Source of the DNA: Aquabacterium sp.
GTDB taxonomy: Bacteria > Pseudomonadota > Gammaproteobacteria > Burkholderiales > Burkholderiaceae_C
Direction: 5' to 3'
Length of the DNA: 64,000 bases
NCBI RefSeq assembly: GCF_016234775.1
Contig: NZ_JACRAH010000036.1
Location: forward strand, 1 to 64,000
Every line of letters begins with the position of its first letter. Position 1 is the first letter of the stretch. Below the pieces are notes generated by a model that worked only from the letters and a program-made list of their open reading frames with translations, was not told where the DNA came from and did no database searches. The position numbers and the translations under genes are program-made. This document shows, in pieces, positions 33,607 through 41,965 of this stretch.

Positions 33607-34920
33607 ATGTTGATTCCTGCTTACCTGACTTTGTATGGTGGTGTTGCTGCCCTGGCCGTGGGTGTGCACCTGGTGCTGAGGCAACGCCGTCGCAAGGCGG
33701 ATGCGGCTGCGCTGGCGGAGGCCAGCCAGGCTGGCCTGAACCAGCCCGCCTCTCTGCACCCGGTGGTCGATCCCACTCGGTGTTTTGGCTCCGGCGCCTG
33801 CGTCAAGGCCTGCCCGGAGGAGGCGCTGGGCATCGTGGACGGCAAGGCCACACTGGTGAATGCGTCTGCGTGCATCGGGCATGGGGCCTGTGTCACGGCC
33901 TGCCCGAGTCAGGCCTTGTCACTGGTTTTTGGCACCTCGGAGCGCGGGGTCGAGATTCCCGTGCTGAGCAAGGAGTTCGAGACCAATGTGCGCGGCATCT
34001 TCATTGCTGGCGAACTGGGCGGCATGGGGCTGATCCGCAAGACCACGGAGCAAGGTCGCCAGGCCATGAACGGCGTGCGCCAGCGTGTGGCAGAAAGCCG
34101 CGCCGATGCGCCGCTGGATGTGGTCATCGTGGGCTCTGGCCCGGCCGGCATCTCGGCGGGCTTGAGCGCCTTGCAGCACAAGCTGCGCTACCGCATCCTG
34201 GAGCAGGAGGATTCGTTGGGGGGCACGGTGTACCACTACCCGCGCAAGAAGGTGGTGATGACGGCGCCAGCCAAACTGGACCTGGTGGGCAGCATGAGCC
34301 TGGGCACCGAGGTGGCCAAGGAGGCCTTGCTGAGCTTCTGGCACGACGTGGTCGGCAAGACCGGCCTGAGCTTCCAGTTCGGCGAGCGCCTGGAAGGGAT
34401 CGACCCGCAAGCGGACGGCAGCTTCATCGTGCGCAGCAGCAAGGGCGAGCACCACACCAAAGCCGTGTTGCTTGCCTTGGGCCGACGGGGCTCGCCCCGC
34501 AAGCTGGATGTACCCGGTGAGGAGCGCAGCAAGGTGGTGTACCGCCTGATCGACGCCGAGCAATACCGTGGCCAGCGCATGCTGGTGGTGGGCGGGGGCG
34601 ACAGCGCCATGGAGGCCGTCATCGACCTGGCGCAACAACCTGGCTCGCAGGTGACGCTGTCCTACCGCAGTCAGGCCTTTTCGCGCGTGAAGGAGAAAAA
34701 TCGCCAGCAGCTCAAGCAGCTGCAGGACGAGGGCCGCATCCTGGTGTGGCTGCAATCACAGGTGCTGCGCATTGAAGACGATCACGTGGTGCTGCGCACC
34801 CAGGATGGCGAGCAGACCTTGCGCAATGACGGCGTGATCATTTGCGCAGGCGGCGTGCTGCCGACGCCTTTGTTGCAGGCCATCGGCATACGCATGGAGA
34901 CCAAGTACGGCACCGCCTGA
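33607..34920 (+). CDS. membrane-anchored ferredoxin-like / FAD-NAD(P) oxidoreductase fusion
   Basis: A 437-residue protein from the ATG at 33607: N-terminal membrane helix (YLTLYGGVAALAVGVHLVL), a two-cluster ferredoxin-like segment (59-100) and a thioredoxin-reductase-like flavoprotein with two dinucleotide folds (VIVGSGPAGISAG and MLVVGGGDSAMEAV). It lacks the CxxC of true thioredoxin reductases. Each Fe-S motif has three Cys before CP but the second Cys is replaced: CFGSGACVKACP (Ser62) and CIGHGACVTACP (His92). It probably moves electrons between NAD(P)H and a membrane carrier. It is divergent from the cytochrome operon across a shared operator candidate, which suggests a joint role. Confidence 0.8.
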   Translation: MLIPAYLTLYGGVAALAVGVHLVLRQRRRKADAAALAEASQAGLNQPASLHPVVDPTRCFGSGACVKACPEEALGIVDGKATLVNASACIGHGACVTACPSQALSLVFGTSERGVEIPVLSKEFETNVRGIFIAGELGGMGLIRKTTEQGRQAMNGVRQRVAESRADAPLDVVIVGSGPAGISAGLSALQHKLRYRILEQEDSLGGTVYHYPRKKVVMTAPAKLDLVGSMSLGTEVAKEALLSFWHDVVGKTGLSFQFGERLEGIDPQADGSFIVRSSKGEHHTKAVLLALGRRGSPRKLDVPGEERSKVVYRLIDAEQYRGQRMLVVGGGDSAMEAVIDLAQQPGSQVTLSYRSQAFSRVKEKNRQQLKQLQDEGRILVWLQSQVLRIEDDHVVLRTQDGEQTLRNDGVIICAGGVLPTPLLQAIGIRMETKYGTA

Positions 34921-34932
34921 GCGGCTGGCCAC

Positions 34933-35667
34933 TCAGGTTGGATCCTGAAACGCCTGCTGCCTGAAGGTCAGCACCAGCGTGTCGCGCCAACCGTGTTCGC
35001 CAATCGGCTGAATCGGCGTGGACTCGTGGATCACCCGCTCGTCATCGAGCAGCAGGGTGCTCCAGGGTTCGGTCAGCGTGAAGCGCACGCCATGCGGGCC
35101 ATCGGCTTCGAACACGCGCGTTTCACCGCCTTTGACCTGGTGACGCTCCAGCATCAACACGGCCACGAAGTCCACGCCATCGCGGTGGGCGCCTTCGGGC
35201 GTGGGGCGGCCGATGCCGCCGGTCGTGTCCACGCGGAACTGGTGGGCTTCGATGAACCAGGTCGGCACAGGCTTGGTTTCGGCCAGCAAGCCGCCAAGGT
35301 GTTTGAGCAGGGCTTGCCACACGGGGTGGGCACAGATGGCTGGTTCGATGGCTTGGAACATGCGTTCGAAGCCACCGTGCAGGGCGTTGTAGGTCACCGG
35401 CTGCCAGTGCGCGCGGTGGGGCGTCTGGGTCAGTTCGCCTGTGGCGGTGTCCAGGCGGAAGCAGCTGTGACGGCGAAAGCGGTAATGGCCGCCATCACGC
35501 AGGTGTTGATCAGGTGGGAGGTCGTTCCAACTGGCATGCACGGCATTGGCGGTGGCCAGATCGGTGTGCAGCGCGGCAAGCAGGGTGGCGGCGTTGATCA
35601 CGGCCCAGCCCTGCTTGCGCAGTGTGGCAGGGACCTGATCCAGCGAATTCGGGTTCAAGGCATCCAT
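34933..35667 (-). CDS. 2OG-Fe(II) oxygenase family protein
   Basis: A 244-residue soluble protein starting at the ATG at 35667; the track GTG-type extension adds 22 non-conserved residues. It has the iron-binding pair HRDGVDF (His and Asp), a distal His in ERVIHEST and an Arg in WRDTLVLTFR for 2-oxoglutarate, as in the PF10014 group that includes free amino-acid hydroxylases. It probably hydroxylates a small molecule such as an amino acid. It is convergent with the oxidoreductase gene and unlikely to belong to the electron-transfer system. Confidence 0.8.
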   Translation of the reverse strand: MDALNPNSLDQVPATLRKQGWAVINAATLLAALHTDLATANAVHASWNDLPPDQHLRDGGHYRFRRHSCFRLDTATGELTQTPHRAHWQPVTYNALHGGFERMFQAIEPAICAHPVWQALLKHLGGLLAETKPVPTWFIEAHQFRVDTTGGIGRPTPEGAHRDGVDFVAVLMLERHQVKGGETRVFEADGPHGVRFTLTEPWSTLLLDDERVIHESTPIQPIGEHGWRDTLVLTFRQQAFQDPT

Positions 35668-35736
35668 CCCGCAATCCTCGCATGAATGCGGCGCCCCGCC
35701 TGGTGGCAGGGCTTGAGGTCGGTCAACGGTCAACGG

Positions 35737-36159
35737 TCAAGCAGGACGAACAGGGCGTGGCTTGCCGTTCTGATCGATGGCCACATAGGTCAGGTTCGCT
35801 TCGGTGACCTTGACCAGGATGGGGTCCGACGGGCGGCGTTCGGCCCAGGCCTCGACGTGGACGGTGATCGACGTGTTGCCAATGCGGGTAACACGCGCAT
35901 AAAGCGTCAGCAGGTCACCGACCGACATCGCATTGCGAAAAACGAACTCATTGACGGCGATGGTGGCGATTCGGCCGCGCGAGATGCGCCCGGGCAGCAC
36001 GCAGCCTGCCAGGTCCACCTGGGACATGATCCAGCCGCCGAAGATATCGCCGTTGCCATTGGCGTCGGCGGGCATGGGCATGACGCGCATGACCAGTTCC
36101 ATTTCCGGGTGCAAATCGGGCGGCGTCAGCAGGGTGTTCGGGGATGGGGATACGGTCAT
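35737..36159 (-). CDS. acyl-CoA thioesterase, hotdog fold (YciA-like)
   Basis: A 140-residue hotdog-fold protein from the ATG at 36159. It has MPMPADANGNGDIFGGWIMSQVDLAG, where the Asn-x-x-Gly-Asp-x-FGG block and following Asp form the acyl-CoA site, and VNEFVFRNAMSVGDLL. It hydrolyses acyl-CoA in the cytoplasm. Chain-length preference is unknown. Confidence 0.9.
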   Translation of the reverse strand: MTVSPSPNTLLTPPDLHPEMELVMRVMPMPADANGNGDIFGGWIMSQVDLAGCVLPGRISRGRIATIAVNEFVFRNAMSVGDLLTLYARVTRIGNTSITVHVEAWAERRPSDPILVKVTEANLTYVAIDQNGKPRPVRPA

Positions 36160-36215
36160 GGGCAATCCGGTCGACAATCGACCTCTACAACATCAGACAA
36201 AGCATTGTTCCTTAA

Positions 36216-38060
36216 ATGCGCCGCTTCGCACACGCACCCGTTCCCGAAAACCCGAACTCCGGCACGAATAGCCCCCGTTCGGACCGTGACACCCTGGCCC
36301 GCCTGTGGCCCTATCTGTGGGCTTACAAGGGCCGCGTGGTGCTGGCGCTGGCTTTCATGATCGGCGCCAAGGTGGCCAATGTGGGCGTGCCCTTGCTGCT
36401 CAAGAACCTGGTGGACAAGCTGGCGCCCCATCCCAGTGCCGCCCAGGTCATGCTGGCCGTGCCGGTTGGCCTGCTGGTGGCCTACGGGCTGTTGCGGCTG
36501 TCGACCTCGCTGTTCACCGAGTTGCGAGAACTGGTGTTTGCCAAGGCCACCGAAGGTGCCGCGCGCAGCATATCGCTGCAGGTGTTTTCGCACCTGCATG
36601 CCTTGAGCCTGCGCTTTCACCTGGAGCGCCAGACCGGCGGCATGACCCGCGACATCGAGCGCGGCACGCGCGCCGTGCACTCACTGATCTCGTACTCGCT
36701 CTACAGCATCGTGCCCACGCTGATCGAGGTCACACTGGTGCTGACCCTGCTGGGTACGAAGTTCGACATGATGTTTGCCTGGATCACGCTGGCGGCATTG
36801 GTGGTCTACATCGCCTTCACGGTGACCGTCACGCAATGGCGCACGCGCTTTCGGCGTGAGATGAACGAGCTCGATTCCAAGGCGCATTCGCGTGCGATCG
36901 ATTCGCTGCTCAATTACGAGACCGTCAAGTACTTCAACAACGAAGACTTCGAAACCCGCCGTTATGACGAAGCGCTGGAGCGTCTGCGCCAGGCTGGTGT
37001 GAAGACACAGCAGACCCTGTCTCTGCTCAATACGGGGCAGCAGACCATCATCGCCATCGGCCTGATCGCCATGCTGTGGCGCGCAACCGATGGCGTGGTC
37101 GAAGGTCGTATGACGGTGGGGGATCTGGTTATGGTCAATGCCTTCATGATCCAGCTCTACATTCCCTTGAACTTTCTGGGTGTGATCTACCGCGAGATCA
37201 AGCAAGCCCTGACGGATCTGGACAAGATGTTCACCTTGATGGAGCGTGATCGCGAAGTGGCCGATGCGCCTGATGCGAAACCCTTGCTGCTCAAGGACGG
37301 CCCCCATCACCCACCGTCCGTGCGTTTTGATCATGTCGAGTTCGCGTATGACCCGGCTCGCCCCATCCTGCATGACGTGAGCTTCGAGATCCCGGCCGGT
37401 CAGACGGTGGCGGTGGTGGGGCCTTCAGGATCGGGCAAGTCCACCCTTGCACGTTTGCTCTATCGCTTCTATGACGTGCAGGGGGGGCGCATCACGGTCA
37501 ACGGCCATGACATCCAGCACCTCACACAAGACAGCCTGCGGCGCAACATCGGCATCGTGCCGCAGGACACCGTGCTGTTCAATGACACGGTGGCCTACAA
37601 CATCGCCTATGGTCGCCCAGAGGCCACGCATGATGAAGTGATCGCGGCGGCGCAATCAGCGCGCATTCACGAGTTCATCAGCCACACGCCCAAGGGTTAC
37701 GACACCATGGTGGGTGAACGGGGCCTGAAGCTATCGGGCGGCGAAAAGCAACGCGTGGCCATCGCCCGCACCTTGCTCAAGAACCCGCCCATCCTTGTGT
37801 TTGACGAGGCCACGTCGGCGCTGGATTCCGCCAACGAGCGGGCCATTCAGGCCGAGCTGTCTGCAGTGGCGCAAGGCAAGACCGTGCTGGTGATCGCGCA
37901 CCGCCTGTCCACCATCGTGCATGCCCACGAGATCCTGGTGATGGAGCATGGCCGCATCGTCGAGCGGGGCACGCACCCCGCTTTGATGATCGCCAATGGC
38001 CAATACGCGCAGATGTGGCGTCTGCAGCAAGCAGGCGGTGAGCACACTACAGCCGGCTGA
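36216..38060 (+). CDS. Atm1-type ABC exporter (fused permease/ATPase)
   Basis: A 614-residue half-transporter: six membrane helices (~35-320), then ATPase with Walker A GPSGSGKSTLARL, Q-loop GIVPQDTVLFNDT, signature LSGGEKQRVAIAR, Walker B LVFDEATSALD and H-loop IAHRLST. Features such as NYETVKYFNNEDFE and RLRQAGVKTQQTLSLLNTGQ are typical of the Atm1/HMT1 group, which exports glutathione-related sulfur or metal compounds. Two subunits would form the transporter in the inner membrane. Its 3' end overlaps the convergent dapA-like gene by 14 bases. Confidence 0.92.
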   Translation: MRRFAHAPVPENPNSGTNSPRSDRDTLARLWPYLWAYKGRVVLALAFMIGAKVANVGVPLLLKNLVDKLAPHPSAAQVMLAVPVGLLVAYGLLRLSTSLFTELRELVFAKATEGAARSISLQVFSHLHALSLRFHLERQTGGMTRDIERGTRAVHSLISYSLYSIVPTLIEVTLVLTLLGTKFDMMFAWITLAALVVYIAFTVTVTQWRTRFRREMNELDSKAHSRAIDSLLNYETVKYFNNEDFETRRYDEALERLRQAGVKTQQTLSLLNTGQQTIIAIGLIAMLWRATDGVVEGRMTVGDLVMVNAFMIQLYIPLNFLGVIYREIKQALTDLDKMFTLMERDREVADAPDAKPLLLKDGPHHPPSVRFDHVEFAYDPARPILHDVSFEIPAGQTVAVVGPSGSGKSTLARLLYRFYDVQGGRITVNGHDIQHLTQDSLRRNIGIVPQDTVLFNDTVAYNIAYGRPEATHDEVIAAAQSARIHEFISHTPKGYDTMVGERGLKLSGGEKQRVAIARTLLKNPPILVFDEATSALDSANERAIQAELSAVAQGKTVLVIAHRLSTIVHAHEILVMEHGRIVERGTHPALMIANGQYAQMWRLQQAGGEHTTAG

Positions 38061-38916
38061 TGGCCTCCAGGCAGGCTTGCTGAGCCGATTCGCTGCCGGA
38101 TAGCAATGGAGACCGCACAGCTGGCGTGCCCAGGCCTTGTGCTGACAAGGCGACCTTGATCAACGCAGGATTGGGTTCGGCGAACAGCGCGCGAATCACC
38201 GGGCTGAGACGGTGATGCCATTGCCGACCCTCAACCAGTTGATCCGATTGGAGTGCCTTGAACATCGCCATGAAGGCCTGCGGGCACACCTGTGCCGCTG
38301 CCGTGATGGCGCCAGCGCCGCCCAGGCACAGGTTGTGAAAGATCTGCGCGTCCTCACCTGCCAGCACTTGCAGACGGCCATCAGCGATCAACTGCTGGGT
38401 CTTGTCCAGTGAGCCACCACAATCCTTGATACCGATGATGTGGGGGTGATCGGCCAGGGTCAGGATGGTGCGCAGGTCCATTGCCACACCGGTGCGGTAG
38501 GGGATGTCATACAGCACCAGTGGCGCGCGTGATCGATCCGCCAGATCGTTGAAATGCTGAACCAGTGCCGCTTGAGAGGGGCGCACGTAATAGGGGGCTG
38601 GGCTGAGCACGGCGTGCAAGGGCAGGGTGTTCAGATGGGTCAGCCGCGCATGCAAATGGCCCACGTGGTTGCCCGCCAGGCCGGCTATCACGGGCAGGCC
38701 TTGGGCCGCGTCCAGCACGGTGTTGAGCACGGCATCCTGTTCGGCATCGTCCAGCGCCGCGGCTTCGCCCGTGCTGCCCAGCGCGACCAGGCCGGTGACT
38801 TCCGCTTGCCGCAGGTGCTGAACCAGTCGGCGCAGCGCCGCGTGATCCACGCTGTGCGCAGCATCGTTGTGAAAGGGGGTGACGATGGCCACCCAGATCC
38901 CTGAAAGGTCAGACAT
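38047..38916 (-). CDS. dapA: 4-hydroxy-tetrahydrodipicolinate synthase (DapA family)
   Basis: A 289-residue class I aldolase from the ATG at 38916. It has the GSTGEAAAL loop, Tyr136 (VLYDIPYRTGV) and the Schiff-base Lys164 (IGIKDCGG). It condenses pyruvate with aspartate semialdehyde in lysine and peptidoglycan synthesis. Relatives acting on other aldehydes share these motifs, and no lysine genes are adjacent, so a DapA-like aldolase of another pathway is possible. Confidence 0.85.
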   Translation of the reverse strand: MSDLSGIWVAIVTPFHNDAAHSVDHAALRRLVQHLRQAEVTGLVALGSTGEAAALDDAEQDAVLNTVLDAAQGLPVIAGLAGNHVGHLHARLTHLNTLPLHAVLSPAPYYVRPSQAALVQHFNDLADRSRAPLVLYDIPYRTGVAMDLRTILTLADHPHIIGIKDCGGSLDKTQQLIADGRLQVLAGEDAQIFHNLCLGGAGAITAAAQVCPQAFMAMFKALQSDQLVEGRQWHHRLSPVIRALFAEPNPALIKVALSAQGLGTPAVRSPLLSGSESAQQACLEAISRL

Positions 38917-39173
38917 GAATGAGATTCCCACGCGAAACAAACGACCGGTTTGAAGAACCGTCCGGATGGCGAGGGAGATGTCTGGTGGGGTGGGGCGCCA
39001 AAGCCCTGAACCGTTTGCAGGCTGTTTCCGTCGCTCATCTGACGGAAGCAGCTGCCCCGGTCAGACGAGCGGCTGTTTTTTGGCTTTGCTGGACACGCCT
39101 GCACCTTCGCTGGCGCGAAGGCAGTTGGAGGCGTTCAGGCGGATGTCCATGCCGTGCATTCTAGGGGAAAGTC

Positions 39174-40010
39174 TCAGTGCTTGCCATCCACCTGGATGAA
39201 GGGCACCGTGCCACCCGTCACGTTGGGCAGCTTGCCGTCCCACTTGCGAATGGCCTCGCGCTCGTTTTCGATGCGGCGCAGTGCCAGCAGGTCGGTGGTG
39301 ATCTGCTGGCGTTGCAAGGCCAGGGCATCGGCTTCGGCGCGGGCGCTGGCCACCTTCTGCTTGGCCTCCACCTCGATGCGTTGCAGGTCGCGTTCGGCCT
39401 TGAGTTTCTCTTGCTCGGCCTTGACCTTGGCTTCGATGGCTTCCGCGAACGACTTGGAGAAGGCGAAGTTGACGATCGCGAACTCGTCGAGCAGCAGGCC
39501 GTGGCGCTGCATCTTTTCACGCAGCAAGGCGCCGATGGCATCGCGCACTTCCGTGCGACGCGACACCAGTTCTTCCGCTGTGAAGCGAGCTGTCACAGCC
39601 TTCACGGCTTCCTGTGCGGCGGGGATGATGATGCGGTCGGCCGCGATATCGGCGCTGGGGCCAATGTTGCGAAACACCGTGACCACTTCCTTGGGATCAA
39701 GGTGGTAGTTGATGGCAATGCGGGTGTGCACGGACTGCAGATCCTTGGAGGCCGCGTCACCTTCGCCTTCGCCCTTTTGCAGGCGCACGTCCATCATGTG
39801 CATGGATTGCGCCAGGGGGATGCGGAAGTGGATGCCCGGCGCGTAGACCTGATCTTCGGCGCGGCCGAAGGTGGTCATCACGCCCCGATCGCCCGCTGTG
39901 ATCACGACGACAGGGCTCAGCAGGTACAGGCCGAACAAGACGAAGCCGGTTGCCGCTACCTTGCGGATCAGGCTCTGATTGTGGCTGGGGAAGTTATCAA
40001 TAACGGGCAT
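39174..40010 (-). CDS. prohibitin/SPFH-domain membrane protein
   Basis: A 278-residue protein with an N-terminal membrane anchor (VAATGFVLFGLYLLSPVVVITAGDRGV), an SPFH/Band-7 domain (GVMTTFGRAEDQVYAPGIHFRIPL) and a long coiled coil (AEAIEAKVKAEQEKLKAERDLQRIEVEAKQKV). Such proteins form membrane rings that organise proteases or lipids. The 257-base gap on its downstream side (38917-39173) holds no gene I can support. Confidence 0.9.
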   Translation of the reverse strand: MPVIDNFPSHNQSLIRKVAATGFVLFGLYLLSPVVVITAGDRGVMTTFGRAEDQVYAPGIHFRIPLAQSMHMMDVRLQKGEGEGDAASKDLQSVHTRIAINYHLDPKEVVTVFRNIGPSADIAADRIIIPAAQEAVKAVTARFTAEELVSRRTEVRDAIGALLREKMQRHGLLLDEFAIVNFAFSKSFAEAIEAKVKAEQEKLKAERDLQRIEVEAKQKVASARAEADALALQRQQITTDLLALRRIENEREAIRKWDGKLPNVTGGTVPFIQVDGKH

Positions 40011-40112
40011 GAGGCCTCCTTCAATCTGTTTGCAGATGATTCTGGCACGGCCCAGGTTCGCGGATGAAACCCGTGATCATACCGATTGGCGTCAAATGAA
40101 TTGCGATCAAGA

Positions 40113-41165
40113 ATGCGGCTCATGCTGATCCGAACCTCGTCGCCACTTCATGCACCGCGCACGCTGCACGTGACGTATGCGCGCATGCTGCTGAGCCAGT
40201 TGCAGCAGGCCAGGCCAGATCTGTTGATGAACTTGAATCCGGATTGCTTGCGGCTGCTGGATGAAGTTGATCCCCTGGCGCGATGCACCTTGGCGGAGTG
40301 GCATGCCTTGATGGATCAGGTTGAGCACTTGCTGGAGATGCCCGATCTGGTGCCGCAACTGGCTGAGCAGTTCAAGCCCTGGCATGCCGGCTTGCTGGGT
40401 TTCACGTTGATGACCAGCGGCACGGTGGTCGAGATGGCCGCCTTGCTGCAGCGTTTTCACCACCTGCTCAACGATGTGTACCGGGTGGACCGAGGGCTGG
40501 ACGGCGCCCGTTTTTATTTGCGTTTGAGTGCCACTTCCGGCGAGCGATCCAGGCGTCTGGCACGCTTGTCCTTGTCTGTCTGGGCCTTGCGCCTGCGCTG
40601 GTTGACGGGGCAGGCCACACTCAAGCTCGATGCCAGCTTTGAGGGGCCGGCGCCGGATGATGTGGCCCCGTATCGCCGTATCTTTGGTGGCGCCGTGCGC
40701 TTCGATCAGGAGCAGGACGCCATGTGGGGTGACGCCTCATGTGTCGACCTGCCCATCGTGTCGCGTGATACCTCCAGCCACAGCCTGCTGCAGAGCCAGG
40801 CCCTCAAGCAGCTGGAGCAACTGTCCAGACAGGAGGATCGTCTGGTCGACAAGGTGCAGTCCTTGATCCGCAGTCGGCTGGATTCGGGTGAGCTCAGCCT
40901 GGAAGACATCGCTGCGGCCTTGAAGATGCCCTCGCGGACCTTGCAGCGGCGGCTGGAAGAGGTGGGCGCCAACTTCAGGTTGATGGTCGATGAAGTCCGC
41001 AGGGCGCAGGCTGAGCACTACCTGAGCATGACCACGGTAACCCTGTCCGAACTGGCCGGGATGCTGGGCTTTGCCGATCACGCGAGTTTCAATCGGGCGT
41101 TCAAGCGCTGGACGGGTGTGTCGCCTGGTGCTTTCCGGCGCGCATCCCCGCTGCCCAAGGCCTGA
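40113..41165 (+). CDS. AraC-family transcriptional regulator (OruR/ArcR-type layout)
   Basis: About 350 residues with an N-terminal AraC-binding-type domain (~30-215) and a C-terminal double helix-turn-helix (ELSLEDIAAALKMPSRTLQRRLEEVGANFRLMVDEVRRAQAEHYLSMT...LAGMLGFADHASFNRAFKRWTGVSPGAFRR). I prefer the ATG at 40113 (or 40122) over the track TTG at 40086. It is divergent from the prohibitin gene and convergent with the lipase-chaperone-like gene, so it could regulate the hydrolase locus, but nothing proves this. Confidence 0.85.
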   Translation: MRLMLIRTSSPLHAPRTLHVTYARMLLSQLQQARPDLLMNLNPDCLRLLDEVDPLARCTLAEWHALMDQVEHLLEMPDLVPQLAEQFKPWHAGLLGFTLMTSGTVVEMAALLQRFHHLLNDVYRVDRGLDGARFYLRLSATSGERSRRLARLSLSVWALRLRWLTGQATLKLDASFEGPAPDDVAPYRRIFGGAVRFDQEQDAMWGDASCVDLPIVSRDTSSHSLLQSQALKQLEQLSRQEDRLVDKVQSLIRSRLDSGELSLEDIAAALKMPSRTLQRRLEEVGANFRLMVDEVRRAQAEHYLSMTTVTLSELAGMLGFADHASFNRAFKRWTGVSPGAFRRASPLPKA

Positions 41166-41861
41166 TCACGGTTTGTTGGTCCGCTGCGGCCGCTTCTGCC
41201 AGTCTTCCTGGGCTTGCTCGGCCTTTTCTTCCAGCGAGAGCTTGGGGTCGCTTTGTTTGCGCATCAATTCCAGCAACTCTTGCGCGGTCTTTTCTTCTTC
41301 GCCAAACAGGTTTTGAGCCAGTTCTTCGCCAAAGTACTGACGCCGCAAATCCTTGAGCCCATTGAACTGCCGGGTGGCATCGTCCAGTGCGCCTGTGTTT
41401 TGTTCAGGCGGGAAGGTCTGCGTGACGGCTTGCGCGTATTGCGCATATTTCTGGAACAGGTCCTTGAGTTCGCGTCGTGCCTGATCGGGCAGTTCGCTGG
41501 ACTGGCTTTCCAGTTTGGCCCGGGCTTCGTCGCGGGGGAAGAGTGCATAGATGCGCTCGACATCCAGCCGTGTTTGCTGATCGATGGCGAGGCTGCCCTT
41601 GGCTGTGGCTCTGAATATGGGCAGGATCATGGTGTCCAGAGGAGTGGCCGGTTTGATGGCCTCTGTGCGTTGAAGGCCGGCGCTGGTCGCATCGGATGCG
41701 GGCTGAGCAGGCGTCGGGCTGCCGCGCCCGAACCAGGATGCGACGCCATCCAGGGTGCGGGGCGATTCACGGGGGGATGTGGTGGGGCTCAGGCTCCACA
41801 AGCCTGTTGCCATGAGGGCGGCGATCAGGGCTGATATCAGCCACCACTTCTTCTGTGACAC
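41166..41861 (-). CDS. short lipase-chaperone (Lif)-like membrane protein
   Basis: About 231 residues from the GTG at 41861, which has AAGGAG 9 bases upstream; the track GTG at 41882 lacks one. It has an N-terminal anchor (WWLISALIAALMATGLWSL), a Pro/Ser/Thr-rich linker, then helices with KDLRRQYFGEELAQNLFGEEEKTAQELLELMRKQ, a signature of steric lipase foldases. Classical Lif proteins are ~340 residues and carry an RxxFDY motif; here that position reads RLDVERIYALF and the second mini-domain is missing or very short. It probably faces the periplasm and helps fold a secreted esterase. The PETase-like gene upstream is the natural candidate client, though classical clients are true lipases. Confidence 0.7.
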   Translation of the reverse strand: MSQKKWWLISALIAALMATGLWSLSPTTSPRESPRTLDGVASWFGRGSPTPAQPASDATSAGLQRTEAIKPATPLDTMILPIFRATAKGSLAIDQQTRLDVERIYALFPRDEARAKLESQSSELPDQARRELKDLFQKYAQYAQAVTQTFPPEQNTGALDDATRQFNGLKDLRRQYFGEELAQNLFGEEEKTAQELLELMRKQSDPKLSLEEKAEQAQEDWQKRPQRTNKP

Positions 41862-41870
41862 CTTGAGAAT

Positions 41871-41876
41871 CTCCTT
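41871..41876 (-). promoter_or_regulatory. ribosome binding site that sets the Lif-like start
   Basis: AAGGAG on the minus strand, 9 bases before GTG 41861. It lies inside the longer track ORF and supports the shorter protein. Confidence 0.6.
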
Positions 41877-41890
41877 GGCCACGCGCCATG

Positions 41891-41925
41891 AAAAAGGAGA
41901 CCGGGGCAGTTGGGCGCCGGTCTCC
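41891..41925 (-). terminator. Rho-independent terminator between the PETase-like and Lif-like genes
   Basis: Minus-strand stem GGAGACCGG / CCGGTCTCC (9 bp, 12-base loop) followed by TTTTT. It lies 40 bases after the hydrolase stop and ~30 before the Lif-like start, so it should reduce read-through into the chaperone gene. Confidence 0.85.
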
Positions 41926-41965
41926 AGCTTGCACCAGGTCAGGTGCTCAAGCCATCACAATCCCG

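Noticed and set aside
33607-34920. Thioredoxin reductase call
   Set aside because: The fold is similar but the redox CxxC is absent and ferredoxin-like motifs are fused on.
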